Origin: Chiua virens
Taxonomy: Eukaryota > Basidiomycota > Agaricomycetes > Boletales > Boletaceae
Direction of reading: 5' to 3'
Assembly: GCA_019787685.1 (NCBI GenBank)
Contig: JAHNUO010000004.1
Span: 868,001-932,000 of the forward strand
DNA length: 64,000 nt
Of the stretch, positions 15,128 to 25,400 are shown piece after piece. Made by a program: the position numbers and the translations under genes. Each line of letters opens with the position of its first letter. Position 1 is the stretch's first letter. The notes beneath the pieces are model-generated. The model was not told the origin of the DNA, did no database searches, and saw only the letters and a program-made list of their open reading frames with translations.

Positions 15128-15780
15128 CTTGCAAAGTAATTATAAAAAGTCGATCAACGACAGAGTTAGTAGGATGTTTAACAAGTGATAACGATAGTCG
15201 AAGAATACAGAAAGGCTGACAAAAAGCACATTGTGAACAAGTCAACACAACGTGAATGCGTCAGACTTACTAGCCAGTACCTGTGAGCCGATAGAAATGG
15301 AAGAAGGCTGGTAAAACGGGAGAAGAGGCGTGGCATTTATACCCTTGAGAAGGGAGGCTTCGGACCGTCAAACGTGGAGCTTGTGATTTGTCGGCGGTTC
15401 TTTTCCGTTCAAACGACTAGTCGCGGCGACGACAAGAACATTAACACGGAGTCCAGATCCATGTGTCCACCACAGGGAGCTCCAGGCTGTGTAACGTTCC
15501 ACCACGGAGTAAGGACTCGCTTGATTATTGGTGGCGAAAATAAAATTACTCCAAAAGTAATTTTCGACCGGGATGGTTGCTTTTCCGACTCGCTGATACA
15601 CATGAACCATCGACCAAATGCAAGCCTTGACAGATATTGGCAAGCGCGGTCCGGCGTGTCAGCACCTTGAATGATGGTTCCTTCAGGAGTTTGATACAGG
15701 TTGTTGAGCTGCGAGTGCAGGATCGTGACTGTGACTCCGTAGCATACACTGAGCTTACATAAATTATATTTACTAGCATA
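15128..15780 (-). repeat. Conserved 5' region of the secreted-protein family, preceded by a coding remnant
   Basis: Minus strand, just upstream of the signal-peptide start at 15127. It contains CACGTTGTGTTGACTTGTTC, TGTCAGCCTTTCTGTATTCT and TTAACATCCT..AACTCTGTCG, which recur at 54.95-55.11 kb and, more diverged, at 12.4 kb. The 15780-15400 part carries a coding-like tail (RWFMCI...) shared with 12.6-12.85 kb. Confidence 0.65.
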
Positions 15781-16010
15781 TCATAGCGATGATGATCATT
15801 TCAACGTCATGATCGCCTATATGTATCCACTGACAGCTCCTCCGGTTCAACAGCAAGTCATATCGCGTCGTTCACCATGTATACCGCTGCCATTAGCTTC
15901 GTCCATTGATTCGAAACATGAGGACTCCCGGCTCAGCTACTATGCAATCGGATGGGATTTCTGTATACTAATGGGTGGAATCGTGGAGAATGACAAGGTA
16001 ACACTATACT

Positions 16011-17576
16011 ATGAGTCAACCATCAAGTCTTCCTGTCTTAATAAAGACTTCGAGAAGGTCGTGGAAACTTGAACACTGGGTGACCATTCGAACCAGCAAA
16101 ACCTTGCGACTTCTGTTGCTTGGAGTTCAACTTCACGGAGATACAAGTGAGCGACGAAGAAATCCGAGTCGAAGGAAGAAAAAGATCAATCTTGGATCAG
16201 CTGGGTGATGGAACGGTGGAGGTATTGAAGCGCGTCCAAGTCTTAGGCGCGATCATGATGGCGCAAGAAAGAGGCGGTCGTAAAAGAGCTGTCTATACGA
16301 GAAGTACAACGGGAAACTGAGGATGTGTGTCGAACGACAGGAGCCATGAAGCTCATCAGACAGCTGGACTACATACCCATCGTGGCTTCCCCTTCACCGA
16401 AGAGTCAAAAGATAACCCGACCAGGTAAACTCTACTCCTTTGTTCTGTCTACTGAAAACTCAGACCTTCAGCACCATCCCCCGTTACCTGCGACGAGTAG
16501 CACGTGCCCATCAAGCAGGACAAGTTGCAAATTACGCTTTGCAGAGGCCACCCCGGACGACGTGCACGTATACGAATCAACGCCCGTCTCGCTCACACGA
16601 ACTGTTCTCGCACTCGCACCCCCACCAGACACGAAGGACGACTCAATCGCATCTCTGGGCACATTTCATAACCACACTGTTCCATCCAAGCGACCTCACC
16701 CAATTGAGGGGCCCACTGAAGATCAGCTCCCGCCTGCTTCCAAAGACGACGATGAGCTGCAAGAAGGCACTCCCGAGTACACACATCGGCGATACTTTCC
16801 AAATGTGACTGAAAATAATCTGAGCCTCGCTTGGATGGAGATGTCTTTCCGAGAGACGAATCCATCTAGCCCTCGATTTGACCTTCACGGCGCCCCGATT
16901 CAAGCGTCTATTTCTTCCTCACTACCCTCCCATTTGGACTACATCATCACGCCGAAGGCAGTCATGCAGGGTACATCATAGACGACATATTTCTCTTGTC
17001 CCGAGCCACCGTTCCAGCACAACGCGCCTCAATACTCGGCATTCTAGCCAGGATTGCCCATCGTTTGGGGCGACAAGTACAAAAACCTGAAAACCCGATA
17101 AAATTGATGCGTTTGGTGGTCAAGAAGGTGAACATCGAAAGCGTACTATCCTGGTTGCAGGCTTGACTGCCATTGACCAGATCGGTAGCCTCGGCGCCCG
17201 TGCCGTCGAGGTAGTTTGGGCGTGTCTTGTCGAGTGGGATAAAACTGCGAAAGATTTGGGCGATATAGAGCTCTCTCTCGCTCCCGATATCGTCTCTTCG
17301 CTACAGTTCGATTATTTTCTGCCCCAAGTCACAGATCTCCTTTCACACACCGCCCTCCCTGCTGAATCACTCGAACAACTACTGGCCGTCGTCCATTGGC
17401 TTTCTCAACAATCCAACAAAGTTGCAGATATGACCACCGCTACACCTCGTCTTGTCGCTGCCATCCTCAACACGTTTCTACTGACACCCATTCCACCCGA
17501 GGAAGATTCGTTGCTGCTTAGTCCGCTAGCACAAGTACGATGTATTCCATTTCCGTCCTGTACGCACGCGTGCTGA
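16011..17576 (+). pseudogene. RPAP1-like (RNA polymerase II-associated protein 1), frameshifted and truncated
   Basis: RPAP1 helps assemble or import RNA polymerase II. Conserved pieces appear in order: a start MSQPSSLPVL, an RPAP1_N-like stretch EEIRVEGRKRSILDQLG..VEVLKRVQ near 16160, LRFAEATPDDVHVYES near 16540, SSPRFDLHGAPIQ near 16870, HHHAEGSHAGYIIDDIFLLS near 16945, and AGLTAIDQIGSLGARAVEVV near 17165. Joining them needs one base restored near 16936-16937 and one near 17129-17131. The frame then ends at about 17560 after LLLSPLAQ, far short of the family's usual length (over 1,000 residues). The rest is absent; kelch sequence follows at once. Probably a pseudogene. Confidence 0.65.
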
Positions 17577-17629
17577 TGACGCACAAGATTCCGCCCTTCC
17601 AGCCCCGCACACGCAGACTGCGCGTGCGG

Positions 17630-18955
17630 GTGTATGATGGCACTCTGGTTGGCGAAGAGCACCGGGGTCATGTTTGGAGGGGGTGACGGACGGGGAGGGG
17701 AAGAGTTAGAGAGCGTGTTTTGGAACGATTTGTGAGTTTGCGATTGACTGGTGACAGAGACGATGACGACCGGTGTGTATTTTTACGAATGGAAGGTATG
17801 GATACCAGTTGGGAGGTAACGGTTGATGGATTGTAATCCTTCTCAACAGATCGAAAGAGAAAGGTGGGGGGTAAAAAGAATCAGGCCAAGGGTGGGGGAG
17901 TGATGCAGTCGACGCTTGACCATGACGAGGAACTGGATGATGATGATGAAACGCAAGCAAGTCCGATATCACACTTGCATTCAGAACGCGCATCCAGCCT
18001 GCTTTCTAAATTACTTCTACGCTGGCGACACAACCCAATCTGAACCTAAACATGATAACGACGCTGATCTCGGCGACCCAAACTTGACGAAACCGATGCC
18101 ACGCTACAACGCCATGCTCGCAGTGCTCCGGAATACGTTGTACATGTCTGTCGATTCTCACCATGCAACTCATATGCAACCTCACTCTTTGGTGTTATAC
18201 ACCTATGGGGATCTTTGAGTTGGACACGCGCGAGTATACGCTGGACGGTTTTTATACCTCAAGTCCAGTGGGATCGTTATCCCGATCGGGGCAGAGGAGA
18301 GCAGTGATGACGAAAAGGAAGGTGAAGGTGAAGACAGCGAAGGAGAGAGAGCGAAAGGCAAGGAGAAAAAAGCAAGGAGAAGAGAGGTGGAGGACAACGA
18401 AGAAGAGCCAGAAGGGGTCACTGAAACCAATGCAAAACGGGGAGCGCCAAGTGAAGCATTGGAGGCTGAAAGCCCGTCGACAATGTATGTGATATAAATA
18501 CCGGTATACTGTTAGTTGATATCATCCGTGCTATACTAGGACGACCTACGGGCCCAAGCGACGGCGCTCATGGGGGTCGCTAAAAGAGACGTAACGCGTT
18601 CCGCAGAAGACGTGATCAGTACACCCGCGCCGGGGGAGATGTTGGCCGCGTTCTGTGCGCGTTCCTGTACGCATTCTCTACATGATCCATGTTCTTCATT
18701 GACTGTGGCCATAGGCGAGTACTGGGCACAGAAAGCCCATCAGGAACACGCCAGCGATAATCGGGGTAAGCAATTACGATCACGCTAGAATCCTGGTAAT
18801 TTCGCGCTTAATCCGAGATGATAGTAGAATATAAACAGATTTTGGAAGAAGTGGAAAAGATTTTGGCAGAGGCTGAGTTGGACGAGGACGAGATGCAGAT
18901 GCAGGCTACGAGAGATAGTGGCATAGGTACTGGGCAGAGTCGGAATCGCCGCTGA
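17630..18955 (+). pseudogene. Kel3/KLHDC4-like kelch protein, 3' remnant
   Basis: Recognisable family pieces: STGVMFGG..ELESVFWNDL near 17660-17730, GGVMQSTLDHDEELDDDDET near 17900, MPRYNAMLAVLRNTLYM near 18100, FELDTREYTLDGFY near 18215, an acidic IVIPIGAEESSDDE region near 18275-18480, STPAPGEMLAAF near 18625, EYWAQKAHQEHASDN near 18720, and a C-terminal EYKQILEEVEKILAEAELDE ending at TGA 18953-18955. Frame changes are needed near GGGG at 18207-18210 and around 18255, and stops interrupt the stretch at 18790-18820. The N-terminal kelch repeats are missing. The fragment abuts the RPAP1 remnant, suggesting a deletion that joined two neighbouring genes. Confidence 0.65.
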
Positions 18956-18994
18956 GCGCTGAAGCGCTGATGGGCCTCGACTTGAATTACCTTA

Positions 18995-19053
18995 GAGCCT
19001 GGACAGTAATGAATATTCACCATCATTTTTGCACTTCTGTGATTGTAAATGTT
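18995..19053 (+). repeat. Harbinger left terminal inverted repeat
   Basis: Begins GAGCCTGGACAGTAATGAAT directly after TTA. It is the reverse complement of 29015-29073 except at three positions. Confidence 0.93.
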
Positions 19054-19589
19054 GTTCTTGTGGCTGGTAGGGGGCTGACGATTGAGACGGAGATCTAAAT
19101 TTCCCAAACCTTCATCCGCCTCTTGTACATAGGATGATGCCTCCAATTCCAGTTTGTTATCACAATCACAATCAAAGTCGTATTCACATCCACTCCCTTC
19201 TTCTTCAAGCAATCAATTCACTCTCAGATCTTGCACAGATCATGGTCAATTATGTTGGTCAGAATGCACCTCAAGATGCCACTGAGGACGGTGTTGCAGA
19301 GAATCCCCAAGATGCCACAAAATGCCATTGGCGAGTGGTAGAGGTTGAAGCCCTTATCAGGTACTTCCACCAGCACAAGGCTGAGAAGGAGGGATCTTCC
19401 AGCTTCAAGGACGTATCGTTTACTGGAGCTGCCGAGCACCTCCAAGCCTTCCATATTGCAGGTTCAAAGAGAAAGAAGGGCAAGCACATCAAGACAAAGG
19501 TCGATTATTTATTCCATGTTGTACAGCTAGATCTGAGTCATTCAATCCTTGTCCAGCTCAAAGTGCAGTATACAGCTATTGCTAAGTAC

Positions 19590-20021
19590 TGTTACGATAC
19601 CAACTTTTCCTCACTTCTCAACTCCAACGTTCAATCTATTCTAAAGATACACGCCTCATGTCAAGGCTGTCCAAAGGATCATATCCGATTGGCTACCACA
19701 ATAACACAGCATCCATCAACACATGCCTCTTATCTCTTCATTTCCCTTATCACTGACTCATACTCGGCAGTGCAAGGCTATGCTCTTATCTATGACTCAT
19801 ATCTATTCACACCTTATCATCCAATAGGATACGTTATGCTTATCTACGTAGTTCATACTCAGATTAGAACTCCGACATCCATGTAGTATATAAACCCCAT
19901 GAATCACAGCCAGAGAGCTCTAACAAAGTTCTCTTGGAGTTTTTGCCTCTTCACTGGACTGAACCCCCTCTTCACTACACCACTACAACTTTAACAGTCT
20001 AGGTTGTTCTAGGTTGTTTCA
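19590..20021 (+). repeat. 5' LTR
   Basis: 432 bp, TG...CA ends. It contains a TATA box (TATATAAA, 19887-19894) and, 35 bp after its start, AACAAAGTTCT, the probable 5' end of the transcript. Confidence 0.95.
19887..19894 (+). promoter_or_regulatory. LTR TATA box
   Basis: TATATAAA in the 5' LTR. Expected transcription start is 25-35 bp downstream, near 19915-19922, which coincides with the sequence complementary to the primer-binding site. Confidence 0.65.
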
Positions 20022-20023
20022 TT

Positions 20024-20034
20024 AGAACTTTGTT
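20024..20034 (+). promoter_or_regulatory. Candidate self-primer binding site (Tf1-like)
   Basis: AGAACTTTGTT lies two bases after the 5' LTR and is the exact reverse complement of AACAAAGTTCT at 19922-19932, the predicted transcript 5' end. Eleven bases of self-complementarity is the arrangement known for the fission-yeast element Tf1, where the mRNA primes its own reverse transcription. Confidence 0.65.
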
Positions 20035-20255
20035 GTTTATCTTCGCCGTTGATCGACTACTGTCAAGTCACAACCTCGTCGTAGCCCCTACTACAAAATA
20101 ACACAACCGGGCCCAAGTAAGTCCCAAGTTTGAAAAGTAGTTGGAACATTTGCTACCAATAAGCCGAATTGCAAAAGACTCAAGGTCTAGCAATCGCAGA
20201 AGCAAATAGCGCACCCCTTGACCAGAAAGGAGATCTTAACTGACCTGCCCAATCA

Positions 20256-20819
20256 GTGTCGAACCTACCCCTCTCAGCCATCGCAGCAGCCGCTGAGGCT
20301 TACCCTGACCTCGTCGACGAACCCTACGTCTTCGATGCAGCCTATCTCGCAGAAGTTGTCGCTCTCGAGGACCTTGATCCCGAAGACCGCACCGACACCG
20401 AAATCTTCCACACCTTACTAGGCCACTTTCTAGGAGAAACTACTCCTTTATCAGACTACTCTAGTGAACGAGAGTCAACCCGGTCCGACAGCCCGGTACT
20501 TAGGTATCCAACTGAGGAAGTTGAGGTCAAGCGCGAATATTTTCCCGCTCCCATTCCCGAAAGAGAACCATCACCTTTCCCACCAGCTCCTTTGAGAGAA
20601 CCATCGGAGGAAAGTTTAGGAGACCCAAACGACTGGCTCCCACCCAGAGAGATTGAAAGAAGGAACGCCAGGACAGATCTCGAAAGAAAGAGAATCCTGA
20701 GACGATACAAGGCTAATAGAGTACCGACTCGTATACGCCCCTATTCCCAATACGACAACCTCGAATTCCCCTACTTTAGACCTAGGAATACTCTTAGGAT
20801 CCCCTCCAGATTTCTCTAA
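20256..20819 (+). CDS. Retrotransposon leader ORF, acidic and Pro-rich, unknown function
   Basis: 187 codons between the 5' LTR and gag. It begins MSNLPLSAIAAAAEAYP. The N-terminal part is acidic, the middle Pro/Glu-rich (FPAPIPEREPSPFPPAPL), and the end basic (NARTDLERKRILRRYKANR). It has no CCHC or protease motif. Most Ty3/gypsy elements begin with gag directly, so this ORF is extra. It could be an N-terminal part of gag in a related element or an independent protein. The function is unknown. Confidence 0.5.
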   Translation: MSNLPLSAIAAAAEAYPDLVDEPYVFDAAYLAEVVALEDLDPEDRTDTEIFHTLLGHFLGETTPLSDYSSERESTRSDSPVLRYPTEEVEVKREYFPAPIPEREPSPFPPAPLREPSEESLGDPNDWLPPREIERRNARTDLERKRILRRYKANRVPTRIRPYSQYDNLEFPYFRPRNTLRIPSRFL

Positions 20820-20833
20820 ATAGAAAATCTTTT

Positions 20834-21079
20834 ATGTCTTGGGAACTCGTTGCAATCGCACTCATCATCTCCTGCACCCTTACCACATACTTCTTCGGAT
20901 ATATCGCATTCTACCTTACAAACAAGGTACAAGAATCACAAAGACCAATTTACGTTTCTATCAAACGCCGAGACTACCCTTTCGCAGTCACATTCGGTCT
21001 CTTCTCACCCTACGAAGAATACGGTACAGCAACCGCTAACGCTTGGGGAGCACCAGAACCAGCAACTGACGCTTGGTAA
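20834..21079 (+). CDS. Retrotransposon small membrane-spanning ORF
   Basis: 81 codons starting 15 bp after the previous stop and ending 16 bp before gag. It begins MSWELVAIALIISCTLTTYF and continues with a strongly hydrophobic stretch of about 25 residues, then a charged segment (SIKRRDY) and an acidic end. One predicted membrane helix near the N-terminus is the only feature. I know of no standard counterpart in fungal Ty3/gypsy elements. Confidence 0.45.
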   Translation: MSWELVAIALIISCTLTTYFFGYIAFYLTNKVQESQRPIYVSIKRRDYPFAVTFGLFSPYEEYGTATANAWGAPEPATDAW

Positions 21080-21094
21080 ATTACCAAAAACAAT

Positions 21095-22283
21095 ATGGAT
21101 TACCACACCGCGCTCGGAGTTCTGAACGACACCTCTCGCACAAATGGAGATCGGCTACAAGCCGCATTCGTCCTCGTTGCAGAACAAGCTACACTAATCG
21201 GCGCCCTAGAAGGGCAACTCAATGCCTTACCAGTCATACCCCCTCAAGCAGCAGCCTCATCCTCAAAAGTCGAAATCTTCGCAGACCCAGGGTCATATGA
21301 CGGAGAAATGTCCAAATTTGAAGAATGGTGGGCCAAAATGAAAGGATGGCTCGAAGTAAACAATCTCGCCATTCCCAAGGGCTCATACAGGGCCGTACAA
21401 GCCGTACTCTCACGGTTGAAAGGAAAGAAAGCGGCGCAGTTCGCAGAAACTCGCTTAGCTAAAGGATCCGCTCTCACGTGGGCAACATTAGTACAGGACA
21501 TCGAAGGGATGTTCCGGCAAAACAACAAGGTCGATTGGGCTAGATCCCAATTGGAAAAATCTAAGACAAGGAACGATGAGAGTAGAAGACTATATCGTCC
21601 AATGGGAGGCCCTGTGGCTACAAGCACACATTGACCCTACCCATGCGATAAGACTCCTTGAGGCAAACACTGCCCACTCCATCATTTACCAAATCTTCCG
21701 TGACGGACACAGGGTAGACCCCTTCCACACCATGTACACGGACCCAAAACATGCAGAATACGAACCTGACCGCGACCACGCGGTCATCACATACCTCTCC
21801 TGGATCCGAACGGCGGGAAATGCCATGGAAGCACTCAACTACGTGCGACCAGACCGCTATAAAAAGTATAAGGATCCAAATGCTATGGACATTGGCCAAG
21901 CCACTTATGCCGAAAGAGACGAAGATGGTTGGTTCACAGGAAAAGAAGTCAGAGCATTTGGTCAAAAGAAGACCAACAACTCAAATAAATGCTACAACTG
22001 CGGCGGTGCAGGTCACAGAACCAACGATTGCACCAAACCTAAAAACCAATGCAGTGAGTGCAAGTGGTACGGCGGATCCCATAAGACGCAATGTTCGCGC
22101 AAAGTCCGCTCAACAAACAAGGAAGAGAAGAAAACAATATCTTCTACTTCCACCACTTCCCCATCTGTACCGGCTAAAGACCCCTTTGCCGCCATCCGAG
22201 GGATGTCCCCTGAAGAAGTCCAGGCATACTACTTCGACATGTATGAAAACAAAAACGGAAAGGGAAAAGGCAAGGCGAACTGA
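21095..22283 (+). pseudogene. gag: Retrotransposon gag with one internal +1 frameshift
   Basis: Gag forms the particle that packages element RNA. The first part (MDYHTALGVLNDTSR..., 21095) holds the retrotransposon-gag region (FEEWWAKMKGWLEVNN, WARSQLEKSK). The continuation DYIVQWEALWLQAHIDP is in the next frame, and removing one G at about 21565 joins them. The C-terminal part has a zinc knuckle CYNCGGAGHRTNDC (CX2CX4HX4C) near 21990 and a second, irregular one (CSECKWYGGSHKTQC). It ends in a basic Lys-rich tail at TGA 22281-22283. The tail overlaps the start of the pol frame and carries a slippery heptamer. Confidence 0.82.
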
Positions 22284-22306
22284 GTAAACTGGGATCTCAC
22301 GTTCGC
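22262..22306 (+). promoter_or_regulatory. Predicted -1 programmed frameshift signal between gag and pol
   Basis: The heptamer G GGA AAA (22262-22268) is in the correct phase of the gag frame. After a 6-nt spacer comes a stem: GCGAACTGAG (22275-22284) pairs with CTCA (22296-22299) plus GTTCGC (22301-22306), with one bulged C and an 11-nt loop. The pol frame is open from 22247 and lies -1 to gag. Confidence 0.75.
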
Positions 22307-22471
22307 GCCACCCTTCCTAAAGAATATGAAAACTCTGTATCATTAAAATTCGATTTCAAATACTCCGAAATACCTCCCTGGCAAGAGGATAAACTACCTA
22401 AATCACCAAAAACAACAGAAAACGAAAGCGTTGACAGCGTCTCTGCGGAGCGCGGCAGACACGATAGTTCC

Positions 22472-25400
22472 GTGCTTAATTCTGTCCCAAAACAAATCCC
22501 CGATGGGTCTTTCATTAGATCTACATCGGTAGAAAAAGAAATAGTATTACCAATTTTGGTATCCCCAGTAAACCAAATTGGCTATGTTGGAGCAAAAGCA
22601 CTTCTTGATAGTGGAGCTAATGCGATCTTCATACACGAAGATTATGTCGCTAAAAATAAACTCCCTACACATGCGCTTCCTCATCCAATCCAAGTATTCA
22701 ACGTGGACGGTACAAAAAACCAAGCAGGCTCAATAACTCACGCCACACAAATTTTGATCGATTACAAAGGTCACAGGGAAATAGTGGATGCTGAAATTAC
22801 CAACCTTGGAAAGAATGATCTTATCCTCGGATTCACATGGTTAAAGCACCACAACCCCCATATAGACTGGTCGACTGGAAACGTAACGATGAGAAGATGC
22901 CCAGAGTCATGCCATTCACAAGATGAAGACGACTTCTTGGATTCCATTATTGCAGAAGAACTTAAATATGCAAACTCTATCGCGGAATCTCGTATTTTTA
23001 CCGCAAACATGGAAACTCCACCTTCTCCTCCTAAGGAACGCACTCTTGAAGAGATGGTCCCACGAGAATATTTAAAATATGCTAAAGTATTTGGAAAGAC
23101 AGAGTCCGAAAGAATACCATTATGCAAACCATGGGATCACCACATTGACCTAAAAGAGTCTTTCGTTCCCAAGAAGGGTTGCTTAATACCCCTCTCTGTC
23201 ACAGAACAAGAGGAGGTCTCCGCATTTATTGATGACCAATTAAAGAAAGGTTACATCAGACCCTCTAAGTCCGAACAGACATCTCTGGTCTTCTTTGTCC
23301 CAAAGAAAGATGGAAAGAAGCGTATGGTCCAAGACTACCGATACCTAAACGAACATACAACTAAAAATAACTACCCCTTGCCGCTTATATCGCAGCTTGT
23401 GGATAAATTAAAAGACGCTAAGCTTTTTACAAAAATGGATCTCCGATGGGGATACAATAACGTACGCATCAAAGAAGGCGATGAATGGAAGGCAGCATTT
23501 GTCTGTCACCGCGGTTCTTTCGAACCCATTGTCATGTACTTTGGATTATGTAACTCACCAGCAACGTTTCAAACTATGATGAACGAAATCTTTGCCGATA
23601 TGAATGGCGTCGTTGTCGTTTACATCGATGACCTTATGATCTTTACAGATACTGATGATTATGAAACTCATGACAAAATCGTACTCGAAGTGCTTAAACG
23701 CCTCGAAGAAAACGATCTATACGTAAAACCAGAAAAATGCTTCTTCCGCGTAAAAGAAGTGGATTTCCTCGGAATGATCGTGGGAACTGATGGAATAAAA
23801 ATGGATAATGAGAAAACCAAGGCGGTCGCTGAATGGCCTACTCCCACCTCAGTCAAACACATCAGAAGTTTCCTCGGACTTGCCAACTTCTATCGAAGAT
23901 TCATTAAAGATTATGGAAAAATAGCACGACCTTTACATGACCTCACTAAAAAGGATCAAAAATTTGAATGGACATTCGCTTGTGACGAAGCATTCACTAT
24001 GCTTAAAAAGGCTTTTACGACAGCCCCTATCCTAGCTTATCCGGATCAGGATTCAAAATATCGCTTAGAATGCAATTCATCGGATTTCGCTACAGGAGCA
24101 GTTCTCTCTTTAGAAAAAGAAGGACTTTGGCACCCGGTCGCTTACAATAGCCACTCTATGACACCAGAAGAACGAAATTACCCAATAGCTGATAAAGAAA
24201 TGCTCTCGGTTATCCGTTCTCTCGAACTATGGCGCCACTACTTAGAGGGTGCAAAACACGAATTTGAAATATGGAATGACCACCAGAACCTTATGTGGTT
24301 TATGACACGCCAAGATCTTAACCGAAGACAAGCACGATGGGCTCAATATCTCTCACGCTTTAACTTCACTTGGCACCACAAGGCTGGAGTCACTATGGGA
24401 AAAGCAGATGCTTTAAGCAGACGAGAAGATCACATGATCGGAATCGAGGATGATAACAAAGGAATCCTTCTCATGGATCCATCCAAGATCAGATCAGCCG
24501 TCACTCTCCTATACAATGGTGATCAATTCTTATCTGACGTACAACATGAAACTATGAAACTATCACCTAATGCCATGAAACACTTACTTTCTATCGGATA
24601 CAAAGTCGAGGACGCCTTCCTTAGAAAGGGGGATAGGATCTTCATTCCGGATGCTTTACGCACCAAATCCATTACCATGTTTCATGACACACCGGAAGCA
24701 GGACACCCCGGTTATGACAAAACTTTAGAACTTTTATCTCGAACCTACATTTGGCCTCGAATGAATGAAGAAGTCAAAAATTATGTCTCACACTGTGAAA
24801 GATGCGCTCGTTTCAAGGGTTCTAATCAGAAAACAGCAGGACTCCTGCAACCCCTAGAAACACCGTCATTACCATGGGAAGATATCTCAGCAGATTTCAT
24901 TACAGATCTCCCACTTTCACACTCCTATGATTCCATTCTCACAGTTGTGGATCGATTCTCCAAAGAAGTCGAATTCATCCCCTGCCACAAAATGTGTACA
25001 TCTATGGATCTCGCTAAACTATATCTCTCACACATATGGAAACATCATGGCCTCCCTAAAACCATCATTTCGGATAGAGGACCACAATTCGCTTCCCAAC
25101 TTATGAAAGATATATGCTCAGGGTTAAAAATAACACCCAAATTAAGCACCGCACACCATCCACAAACAGACGGACAATCGGAACGAATGAACCGAGAAGT
25201 GCAACAGTACCTTCGCATGTTCTGTGCTGAGAAAGATAACACATGGGTCGATTGGCTCCCTCTCGCACAATTCTCGTACAACAGCAAGAAACACACTGCC
25301 ACTAAATTCTCACCATTCGAAATCACACGTTCCTACATCCCCAGGATGGGAATTATGCCACAATCCATGAAAAACCCGGCTGCTCAGAACTTCATCACGG

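Noticed and set aside
19690..19886. Short LTR frame repeated at 26170-26367
   Set aside because: Same LTR sequence read twice; it overlaps the promoter and TATA box and lacks any protein feature.
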